Below are positions 1 through 9,323 of a stretch of 64,000 nucleotides of DNA, in pieces. This stretch comes from Juglans regia (Eukaryota; Streptophyta; Magnoliopsida; Fagales; Juglandaceae). Position numbers and translations under genes: made by a program. The DNA lies in the NCBI RefSeq assembly GCF_001411555.2, contig NC_049904.1:28099370-28163369 (forward strand), read 5' to 3'. Position 1 is the stretch's first letter. Each line of letters begins with the position of its first letter. The notes beneath the pieces are model-generated. The model was given only the letters and a program-made list of their open reading frames with translations, was not told the origin of the DNA and did no database searches.

Positions 1-172
1 CCAGATCTAAACCGTGTGCTATTTGTACTGACCAAGTGGATGAGTCTTTGCAGGTTCCTCACTCTTTTGCAGGTCCCTCTTCACCGATCCAGGATCCTAG
101 CCCATCTTCTGTTGAGACTGCCATTGATTCTCCTGCTCCTACTCACACTCCTGTTCTGTTCCAGCATTTCCG

Positions 173-1763
173 TTGGGTTCTCACCTGATGCTCACAAGAG
201 CAAAGGCTGGTATTTTCAAGACTCGTCATTCGGTGAATCTCAGTGTTTTGGGCTCCTTTGGACTTCTCTATGCTCTTCTTGCATCTACTGAGCTCAAAGG
301 TTTCAAATTTGCTGCTAGGAATCCTGTCTGGCTTGCTGCCATGGATGACGAAGTTCATGCCTTGCAAACACAATCGCACCTGGATATTGGTCCCTCGGCC
401 TACTAACACCAACATTGTGGGTTCCAAATGGGTGTTTCGGACCAAATATCTACCTGATGGATCCATTGAGCGCCTAAAAGCTTGTCTTGTTGCCAAAGGC
501 TATACTCAGGTACCTGGACTTGATTACACCGACACTTTTAGTACTGTTATAAAGACCACTACTGTTCGTGTTGTGCTTTCTCTTACTGTTACTAATCAAT
601 GGCCTCTTCGCTAACTGGACGTTAAGAATGCCTCTCTCAATGGTACTCTCACTTAAACTGTTTATATGGAGCGATCTCCCGGGTATGTTGATCCTCGCTA
701 CCCCAACTATGTCTATCAGTTGAAAAAAGCTCTCTATATCCTCAAGCAAGCTTCTCGCGCATGGTTTCAACGCTTCAGTTCCTTTCTCATTACACTTGGT
801 TTTTCTTGCAGTCGTGCTGACACTTCTCTTTTTGTGTTTCATCAGCATTCTGATATTATTTATCTGCTCCTTTATGTTGATGACATTATCATTACTGGCA
901 ACAATTCTTCTCTTCTTAATAGCTTCACTCGCAAGCTTAATTCTGAGTTTGCTACCAAAGATTTGGGCTCCCTCAGTTATTTTCTTGGTTTGGAAGCTAT
1001 CTCCACTACTAATGGTCTTTTTATTAGTCAACTGAAATATGCACGGGATATCCTTACTCGAGCCTAGTTACTTGATAGCAAACCAGTTCACACTCCCATG
1101 GTCATCTCCCAACACCTGACTAGAAATGGTTCCCCTTTCTTGAACCGCACTCTCTATAGATCTTTTGTTGGTGCACTACAATACTTGACCATCACACGGC
1201 CTGACATTGCTCATGCTGTCAATTCTGTCAGTCAGTTTCTACATGCTCCTACTACAGATCACTTTCTTGTTGTCAAGCGTATTCTTCACTATGTTAAGGG
1301 CACTCTTCACTTTAGCCTTATCTTTCGCTCTTCTGCTGTTTCTGGTGCTTTAGTTGCTTACTCTGATGCTGACTGGGCTGACTGTCCCGACACTCGTCGT
1401 TCTACCTCTGGCTACTCTATTTACCTTAGCGATAATTTGGTCTCCTAGAGTGTCAAGAAGCATCCTATTGTCTCCCGTTCCAGCTGTGAATCTGAATATC
1501 GTGCTCTTGCGACCACCGCAGCTGAACTTCTTTGGCTCATGCACCTCTTTCAGGACCTCAAGATTCCCATCTCGCAGAAGTCACTTCTTTTATGTGACAA
1601 CAAAATTGCTCTCTTATTAAGTTCTAACCCTGTCTCTCACAAACGGGCTAAGCATGTTGAACTCGATTATCATTTCCTTTGGGAACTTCTTGTTGCTGGA
1701 AAACTTCAGATGCAATATGTGACTTCTCACCTACATGTTGCTGATCTCTTTGAATTCTTTTGA
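173..1763 (+). pseudogene. Copia pol remnant: reverse transcriptase and RNase H
   Basis: This is the C-terminal half of a Copia polyprotein that would copy element RNA into DNA in cytoplasmic particles. It starts in one frame with an LTRAKAGIFKTRH-like stretch and shifts by one base near 365. It then runs in a single frame to 1763, interrupted by stops near 612, 654, 1065 and 1446. Recognisable pieces are [10 protein letters not shown] (RT start), the catalytic YVDDIIITG box near 880-905, an SDADWADCPDTRRSTSGY RNase H start near 1360, and the terminal KHVELDYHF motif near 1655. The pieces are collinear, so this is one decayed gene and not several small ones. Family assignment is firm; the lineage within Copia was not determined. 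Confidence 0.88.
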
Positions 1764-1816
1764 ACCAAGTTTCATGTCTGTTCCAATTCAACACTCAGCT
1801 TGCACACATGCGCGCG

Positions 1817-1848
1817 CGGGGGGGAGGGGGTGGGGGGGCGAAGGGGGA
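1817..1848 (+). other. Polypurine tract of Copia-1
   Basis: A run of almost pure G and A stands directly before the presumed 3' LTR start. That is where second-strand priming occurs in LTR elements. The run is unusually long and G-rich. Confidence 0.6.
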
Positions 1849-1849
1849 T

Positions 1850-2017
1850 TGTTAAGGAATTTATGCCTTAATTCAAGACCTCATATCTTTTACCTTAATT
1901 CTAGGAATTTCATTGTACAAATTGATTCTAGTTTCCTTTTATGTAATTAGACATTATGTAAATATTGAATATATATAGAAGCATACTCACCATGTTTGAA
2001 GTGTGGTGGTTTGATCA
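1850..2017 (+). repeat. Presumed 3' LTR of Copia-1
   Basis: It begins TGTTAAGGAATTT right after the polypurine tract and ends in CA just before sequence shared with the other CRK 3' flanks. The 5' LTR is not in the window, so the right end is set only by comparison with the flanks at 29820-29880 and 54400-54440. At about 168 bp it is short and may be internally deleted. Confidence 0.5.
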
Positions 2018-2351
2018 AGTCTTCTCGTGATATTTCAAAAAAGGCACCTGCACGACGATCGAGAGTCGTTGTGACCTTTAATTGCATGGTTACAATTAAG
2101 CGCGTAAACATAGTTCGATCGATCAATGCATGTTAACGTAGTTGGACAGGCGCAATATTCTCTTTGGAGCAGTAGTGGAACAAAAGTTTGTGCATGCAGT
2201 GTACTCAAGATATCAATTGCAATTCATGAAGAGAGAATGTTTTGATCTTCTGCATGTCGATGAAGGAAGCCGATCAGCGTTCTAGAGTGAAGAAATACTT
2301 CTTTTATATATATGGTCAAACACGTACACTTGGAGATATACATACATATAG

Positions 2352-2942
2352 GACAAACCTCCCAGCCAGTCAGGTGCAAATCTAGTTTTAGCACCGGCCA
2401 ATAGCATTTCACCACGTAGGACATGTAAAACAAATCTCCATCTACACTCACATGTACTAGATTCCTTCTTTATTTTTCATCTCTTCTCCACCTCGCTACA
2501 ACTTCCCTCTCTCTCAAATACGTTATCTCTCTCTCTCTCTCTCTCTAAAATAGACTCTTCTTTGTAGGTGTCAAACCGCCAAAAGATACCCACAACAACA
2601 AAATGATAATGAAAATCTAGGTCTTAGACAAAAAAAAGAAGTTGTTGCTAATTATAAAAAAAAAATGCAAACTTTTATTGCTTTCATAGAGAGCTGGGCG
2701 GCCTGCAGATGAGAGGGAAGAGAGTGTATTTGAGAGAGAGAGAGAGAGTATTTTAGAGATAGAGAGAGGGGGAAAGTTGCATGGGGGTGGGGGAGAAAGA
2801 GAGAGAAGAGTGGAAGAGATGGAAAATAAGGAAGGAATCTAGTGCATGTGAGTGTAGATGAAGATTTGTTGCATGTCCTACGTGACAAAATTTTATTGGT
2901 CGGTGTTAAAACTAGATTTTCACCTGATCACCTGGGAGCAGC
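2352..2942. repeat. Long inverted-repeat (fold-back/MITE-like) element, copy 1
   Basis: Two arms of about 220-240 bp are imperfect reverse complements, roughly 2352-2570 and 2699-2942. Matching landmarks are CAAATCTAGTTTTA against the complement of TAAAACTAGATTTTC, and CATCTACACTCACATG against its complement near 2847-2862. CT-rich microsatellite sequence sits in the left arm and GA-rich in the right. A second copy is at 54738-55414. The corresponding place in the CRK-II flank (near 35120-35150) lacks it, so it behaves like an insertion. The superfamily is undecided; the long arms suggest a fold-back or MULE-like element. Confidence 0.75.
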
Positions 2943-3492
2943 TCTCATATACATATGGAATAATTCTATTTGAAACCTTTACTCTACACACTATCCAAAT
3001 GACGTTATAATTTAATTTGAAAGAAATATTTTAAAAGAAAAATTCTACTTATCATCTTCTAATTAATTACACACCAACATGTAATTTTGTCTTTTTTGTC
3101 ATTCTATATAAACACACATCATTCTATTTAAACATACATGACATATTGATTTATGTATTTAAATAGAATGACAAAAATGATAAATCATATTTTGATGTAT
3201 CGTATAAGGAATGATAAGTAGCATTTCTCATTTTAAAATTTGAATAATTTAAATCAAATTATATATGGTGTGTTGTGTAAAAACTTTCAAACAACACTAA
3301 GTAATAAGCATATATATATATATATATGTATTTGTCCAATTACCTTATGATTTATGGAAATTACAATGATACGTGCATGATTCCGTCTCGATTCCCGTCT
3401 TCCTTAGGTCGAGCTCTCTGATCTGTAGGCTTCTAGAACTATTTACCGGGTGAATAAAACTGATCATGTTTTAGAAAAACAGAAACAAAAAC

Positions 3493-3494
<2 letters not shown>

Positions 3495-3533
<39 letters not shown>
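3495..3533. repeat. (GA)n microsatellite
   Basis: About 19 uninterrupted GA units lie within the CRK 3'-flank duplicon. The equivalent place in the CRK-III flank (about 58150-58166) has a much shorter GA run, so length varies between copies. Confidence 0.9.
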
Positions 3534-3535
<2 letters not shown>

Positions 3536-3964
3536 CTGCTTGTAATTCTGATCAATTCGTACTCGGCATTTGAAAATTGACCAGACTTTGTGTGTATGCA
3601 TGTATATATTTATTTATTAGCAATAGATCATTCAAATAGTGAAGCGACTACGACTTTTCTAAATCATGACAAAAGAAAAAAAAAAAAACCTTATCGGTGT
3701 GGAATGGGTGTTTCAACTTTCAATGCGCCGAATACAGTAAGAAATCGTATGTCAAGTTAGCTTAACCGCTATCAGCACGCGTACTATTTACAAAAATTCT
3801 ATTAATCATTTTCACATATTATACATTATATTTTTATTTTTATTTTTATTATTTTTTTTTCATATTAAATATGTGATATATAGATAATAAGTAAAATAAT
3901 TTAATTTTTTTAAACAAATAAATATAAATATAATATATAGTGTCTATCATGTCTTTGCTAAATA

Positions 3965-4961
3965 GACAATCCTGCTAGGTACAACCACTCGTGCAAAACC
4001 GTGATACAACTAACTAACACGTCAACATCATGTGGCTTGCCATCCTGAGGATCAAAAGCAATCTTGAGTTTCGGTATTTCATGTTTTCAAAAGTCCATCA
4101 TCCTCCTAACTATTTGGCTCCCTCCCTCCCTCCCTCCATCTCCATCTCCATCTCCGTCCTCCCCCTCTCCCTCTCCCTTTCCATTTTGTCTTCTTCTCCC
4201 TCTTCCTCTCCATATCGTATCCTAAATGCATCAATCTCCATCTCCAAAAGCTTTTTGGCTTTTGGGTGTCCATAGAAAAACTTTTAGACTTTGTTTTCTC
4301 TATTTTTTTATGTTGGCATTAACTTTGTTTTCTCTATAAATTTGAGTAAATAATCGTTCTCATACTAAATTAAATATGCTTGGAATTAATTTTTTTTTTT
4401 AGACTAATTTGGACATCTGGGTATTGTTGTGATGGGGTCGGATTAGTTCATGACATTTCAAATAGAGTTTGACTTCATAGAACTTCTTTAGTTTGAGATT
4501 CTTGAGGATTTTGGTGACTAGGGGTTCTGACTATTATTGGGTTTGTACTTCCATGACCTCAATCGGTGCATTTGACTTCCATTTTTTTCTATGATTAAAA
4601 AAGAAAAGATTTTTTGGGTGAGTAGTAGAGATTTTCTGGCTCCATGGCTCTGGATCATAGTTAAAACAAGAAGAAGAAGAAGATGCGAAGGCGAAGTTGT
4701 GAAGATGAAGGATTTTGGGAGAGAGGCTCGAAGGACGTTGAAGAAACAATACAAAGAAGTTCGTGTGGGCCTGTGAGAAGACGGAGGGAGGAAGATGACA
4801 AAAATGAAGAAGATGAAGAAGAGGTGGTGAGTCTAAGGGTAGAGTGAGCTACAATGAGAGAAAGTTTGGTGCATATTAGTGATATAAACGGCACCATTTC
4901 TTCTATGCCACATGGGTAATATTTATCCGCAGTTCTCCGAATCGGTTGTGTTTAGCGTTTT
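3965..4961. mobile_element. Mutator-like non-autonomous element (candidate)
   Basis: A 997-bp block is absent from the matching place in the CRK-III flank (58612-58630). It is bordered by TGCTAAATA (3956-3964) and TGTTAAATA (4962-4970), a 9-bp target duplication with one mismatch, as expected for Mutator-like elements. The ends share a weak inverted repeat: GCTAGGTACAACC near 3973 against the complement of the right end, GCTAAACACAACC. A CCCTCC/TCTCC-rich tract lies near 4116-4210 and a GAAGAA-rich tract near 4670-4830. No transposase is visible. Confidence 0.6.
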
Positions 4962-5440
4962 TGTTAAATATAATAAAGCTCTACTATTTAAATCGAACAT
5001 GTCTCTATCCTGCCCCAAATATCATATCAAACGCATCCCACGCAACCTGCCCATGACATCACACATATAAAATCGAAACGATACAACTGGCCTATACTAT
5101 CCTGCTTTATTATTTAATTATTTTTTTCTTCTACTTTTCTAATGATATTTTTTACATTTTTTTAAAATGTAATTACTTATATAAAATTTATTTATTTAAA
5201 ATTTATAAAAATTATTTCCCAATCAATAATAGATCATTGAAATAGTGAAGCGAATACAACTTCTCTAAATTACGTCAAAAAATATAGGAAAACTCTAAAG
5301 TCAGGCGATTTGGTGTACTAGTTACCCATCAAATGCTAATGTGATTGTACCGTTTACTGAAACATAGAGCTCGATCCTTGCAGTTTTGCGTGAGTGGTCT
5401 GCAGTGGAAGTGATTGAGAAAAAAGAAGGCAATTGAGAGC

Positions 5441-6068
5441 ATGGCAGCATCATCTCAACTACTCCACCACCTCTTCCGCCCACCTCAATCGCAGCTACCA
5501 CCTCCTCCCTCCTCCTTCTTTTCTCTTTTTCTCAGATTCAAACTCTTATTCCGCTCAACAACCTCCACTATAACTATTACAATCACACTATCCAAATCCT
5601 CCCTCCCCCAAACCCCACTCCACAGTACAACTCATTTCACTAATTTTCAACTCCTCTATTCTCTCAACTTTTGCCACTCTCACTCCCTCCCCTCTTCATA
5701 CTCTCGGTGCATCTTCAGCCTTACAAGAAGGAGAAACAACAGAAGAAGAAGATGATGATGAAGAGGATTTTGACAACAAGATTGAAGAATATGACGGTGA
5801 GGTTGAGAGTGGAAGTGAAGACTCGGAATTGGGAGGGACTGATGGAGAGACTTTCCAAGTGATGATTGTGAGTTCTTCGTCTTCGTCGCCTTTGAAATTA
5901 CTGGGTCTCAGTGTGAAGAAGAAGAAGGAGCTAGCCTTGTATGCACATAACTTGGGGAAAAAGCTCAAGTCTCAGTTGGTGGGCAAGTCTGGTGTTACTG
6001 CTAGCGTTGCTAGGTTGTTCATTGAGAACCTTGAAGCCAACGAACTTCTAAAGTTACCCATTAATTAA
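5441..6068 (+). pseudogene. CRM (CRS1/YhbY) domain protein copy, chloroplast type, probably broken
   Basis: CRM-domain proteins bind RNA and act in chloroplast ribosome assembly or group II intron splicing. The start at 5441 (MAASSQLLHHLFRPP) opens a Ser/Pro-rich, basic N-terminus like a plastid transit peptide. The C-terminal part (about 5700-6068) is in another frame. It has a Glu/Asp-rich linker and then LSVKKKKELALYAHNLGKK and VGKSGVTASVARLFIENLE, the start of a CRM domain with its GKSGVT signature. The reading frame ends at ANELLKLPIN, well before the domain's usual end. The frame change and truncation suggest a partial or retrotransposed copy; a short undetected intron is the alternative. 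The matching CRK-III flank lacks this block. Confidence 0.65.
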
Positions 6069-6454
6069 AAAATTCTCTCGTGGATTAGATGGTAGTTTGG
6101 TTATCTGGGTGAAGATAACTTTGAGTTTTCTATTTCTCATGGTGATGGAAATGAAAAAGAAAGAAGATTTTATTTGTTTCAATCTTTCCGTCTGAAATTT
6201 TTTGAAATATCTAGCCTTCCCATTAGCTGCCAAAAAATTAAACAAAATTGAAGAATGTTTTGAATCTAATGGTTTCTCTATTGTTTTCGTCTTTGAAAAA
6301 TAATGTCTAGATAATCTTTTTTTTTTTTTTTGAAAGAAATGTCTAGATAATCTTGATTGGGGTTTGGGATTCTATTTTCTCTTAATTTTTCGGCAAAAGT
6401 GCAGGCCACATTTGGATAGTGATAGCATCTGACAAAAACAATAAAATAAAAAGG

Positions 6455-7185
6455 ATGATGCTACAGCCTCTGTTGGGGGCTCCCGCTGGGGTTGTAGTAT
6501 TTTTTTACATGTATTTTATTTAATTAATTTTTTATATAGATCTTTTAATATTTTAAAATATTTTAAAAAAATAAAATAAATTTAAAACATCATTAAAAAA
6601 ATACTTTCTTAATCAGAAAGTAAAAAAAAAAAATTAATAAAAAATACTTTCTTAATCACGAAGTAAAATAAAAAATTATAAAAAAGTATAATTTTATACT
6701 TTTTTATAATTTTTTATTTTACTTCGTGATTAAGAAAGTATTTTTAATAATATTATGATTTTTTTTTTAAATATTTAAAATGGTCATGCTACAGTCTCTG
6801 TTAGGGCCTCCCATTGGGCTTAGCATGTACTTTTCTATATGTATTGTTTTGATTTATTTTTTATATAGATTTTTTTTACATTTTTAAATATTTTTAAAAA
6901 ATAAAATAAATTTAAAATATCATTAAAAAACACTTCCTTAATCAGAAAGTAAAAAAAATCATTAAAAAAATACTTTTTTAATCATGAACTAGAATAAAAA
7001 ATGATATTTATTCTACTTTATGATTAAAAAAGTATTTTATAATAATATTATAATTTTTATTTTATTTTTTTAAAAATATTAAAAAATATTAAAAATATCT
7101 ATATAAAAAAAAAAACTAAAAAAAACACATTAAAAAATGCCATATGCCCAGCAGGGACCCCCAGCGGGGCATCTAGCATTTTCCA
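6455..7185. mobile_element. Cluster of AT-rich MITEs with ATGCTACA-type ends
   Basis: At least two related miniature elements abut. One starts near 6455 with GATGCTACAGCCTC and a GC-rich end, the next near 6783 with TCATGCTACAGTCTC. The right end near 7140-7185 carries the inverse GC-rich motif (CAGCGGGGCATCTAGCATT). Between the ends the sequence is poly-A/T with repeated ACTTTCTTAATCA-type blocks and a large palindrome. Related end fragments occur near 9070 and 25785. No coding capacity. Exact borders and target duplications could not be fixed. Confidence 0.6.
6640..6745. repeat. Perfect palindrome with 52-bp arms
   Basis: Positions 6640-6691 and 6694-6745 are exact reverse complements around a 2-bp centre (TT at 6692-6693). 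It lies inside the MITE cluster and could extrude as a cruciform or fold as a hairpin RNA. Confidence 0.95.
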
Positions 7186-7189
7186 AATA

Positions 7190-8159
7190 AAAATTGGTAC
7201 GCTTGTCGGTAGAAGAATTGAAAAATATGAAAAACTCTGGTTGCAGGCGATCTACGCATGCGATTGCACACCTATCCAACGTGGCAAGTGAAACGGTACG
7301 GTTTAGATAAGTTTAATGAAATGAACCGTTTGAGCTGAAGAAATTGGGTGAGATTGAATTTTGAGCTACAGGCACCTTCTTCTTCTCTGGTTTGAGCCCC
7401 GATGCACCGCAATCTGCTTCTCTTCTCCAGGTCGTCAGTTCTCTTCTCTCTTCAAGCCATAGTTATCTTCAGCTCACAAATCAATAAAACTACAGTAGAT
7501 GTATAATCTACAGAGAGAGAGAGAGATAGCACATTAAAAGTCTTCAGCAGTTGAAGTTTGAAAGACAGAAAAGCATTAAATATGGCTCCCAAAACTAGTT
7601 GGCGTTTGTCGTTCACATCATATTCATAGTTCGTTAGTAATAGTAATTTTTTCTTTTGCATTTATAACTTGCAACAGATTCGTTGTTTTCTCTCTCCTTC
7701 TCATCTACTTTCTCCCTCTCTCTCAACAAATCTCGTCTCTAGAACAAAAGAGAAAACAATGTTCGAGATACCTCGTCTTCCCTAAAAATCGGCTTGTGCT
7801 ATTTGATAACAAGACCAATGATGAAAGTAAGAGGATTGAACAGGTTCAGTAACTTCTCTCCCTTGTAAACATGGTCATCACACAGAACGAAGGTCAACCA
7901 TATACCGGTGAGTTATTTTCTGAACTAAATGTGATTTTTTCCTTTTTCAGGGAATTAACATGCTCTTGTTATTTCACAAACTGGGAGGGAAACGAACTGA
8001 CGAAGTATCTTCTTTCTTTTATTTGTTTTAGTTGCTTTTATTTTTTTGCTTTCCATAATTACGAAAATATTCCTATTACCAGCCATGTCACACTTGGGTA
8101 CGCAATTGGTGCGCGGTTCGCTTGCATCCAGCAGAATTGGAAATATATATATATATATA
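7190..8159. other. No recognised gene
   Basis: The stretch holds short open frames only, including one at 7871-8236 that reads through an AT microsatellite (about 8142-8164). I recognise no domain. The matching CRK-III flank lacks everything from about 5286 to 8160, so this belongs to a block inserted here or deleted there. Confidence 0.5.
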
Positions 8160-9320
8160 TATATAAAACGTTTTCCGTGTGGAATGGGAGTTTCAGGCTT
8201 TCAGCTTTCAATGCGCCGAATAAGGAAATCGTATGATGTCTGTGGCCCACATACCATATATTAATCGAACATGCAGTCTCCATCCTGCCCCACGTATCAT
8301 AAAAATCGCGTCCACGTACCCTACCCATGAGATCACATATATCAAATCAATATAGGATCGATACAACTTAGTCTACTTTCCTACATTAATTAATTATATA
8401 TGTAATCTACTAATGAATTATTATTTTTAAAATCTATTTTAAAGCTAATTTTATTATTAGAAATGTTTTAGACATAATGAAATTATATAAAAATAAATCA
8501 CAAATTGGTACGATATATCATATTATAAAATTAATTTTATTGTAAAGTAAATCTAACTTATTATACAAAATCATATCAATTTATAAATTTATTTTTATAT
8601 AATAGTTTTGTAACTTTGACAGAGAGTCCTCCACATGAACAGACAATGTACATGAATATTACTTTTCTGAAAAAAGATAAAAGTAATTACGCTTACCACA
8701 AACAAAAATAGTAATATTAAACGCATTAGTTACTATTTACTCTCACATCTTATTTATAATTTTTTTTATAGTGTGGGAGTATTTTTCATAGAGTATGAGA
8801 ATATTTTTTATAAGATATTTGAATATTTTTTATAGAGTGTGGAGTGTGAAATAATATATAATGACTGATGAAAATAATTTTTCATTGAACTCTATCATAT
8901 TTTTTTTCCGATTTCCCTTCAATTCCTTAGCTGTGGATTATCTTAAGCTATGTTCGGACATTATCCGGCTTATTACCCCGTCCAGATAATATTTCAATAT
9001 CATAGAAAGTCATTGCAGTGCTGAGTCTGACCCGACTTTCTTGACTAACAAATAATTTAGAAGGGAAATGCTAGATCTCCCGCTGGGCCCAGCATTTTGT
9101 TTTTATGTATTTTTTTAAGTGTTTTTTTATGTAAATTTTTTTAATAATCTTATTTTTCAGAGTTTGACAGTTTCGATTCAAAAATGGCACCTGCACGAAC
9201 CTAAGAGTCAGTACGTCCAGCAGTTCACGCTTCCCAGCAAATAAATGCGTGTTTATTATTTCTTGAAGGCAAAAACTGAAACCTTGCCATTCCACGAAAC
9301 AGAAGGCGCCCACAGCATTC
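8160..9320. other. Intergenic: duplicon remnant, then AT-rich spacer
   Basis: Positions 8160-8345 match 58905-59080 downstream of CRK-III (shared CTTTCAATGCGCCGAATAA). From 8346 to 9320 I see no gene, only AT-rich sequence and a short MITE-end fragment near 9065-9105. The promoter of CRK-I should lie here, but I could not assign an element with confidence. Confidence 0.6.
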
Positions 9321-9323
9321 ATC

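Larger units (their letters stand above)
1..2017 (+). mobile_element. Copia-1: 3' part of a Ty1/Copia LTR retrotransposon
   Basis: The window opens inside a Ty1/Copia element on the + strand. In order it shows reverse transcriptase, RNase H, a G-rich polypurine tract and a short 3' LTR. The 5' LTR, gag and integrase lie left of the window or are lost. To its right begins sequence that is repeated downstream of CRK-II and CRK-III, so the element sits in the 3' flank of a CRK unit whose gene is off-window. Many stops and at least one frameshift show it cannot act on its own. Confidence 0.85.
2018..3795. repeat. CRK 3'-flank duplicon, copy D0
   Basis: This non-coding stretch is closely matched downstream of CRK-II (29860-29962 plus 34915-35450) and CRK-III (54430-55921 plus 58022-58400). 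Shared landmarks include TTTAATTGCATGGTTACA, GGACAGGCGCAATATTCTC and TCGAACACGTACACTTG-like segments. More of the same duplicon continues at 4971-5285 and 8160-8345, split by insertions. It implies a former CRK gene left of the window. No gene is seen in it. Confidence 0.85.

Noticed and set aside
7871..8264. Open frames of 121 and 72 codons
   Set aside because: They cross an AT microsatellite (tandem Ile-Tyr) and non-coding duplicon sequence.
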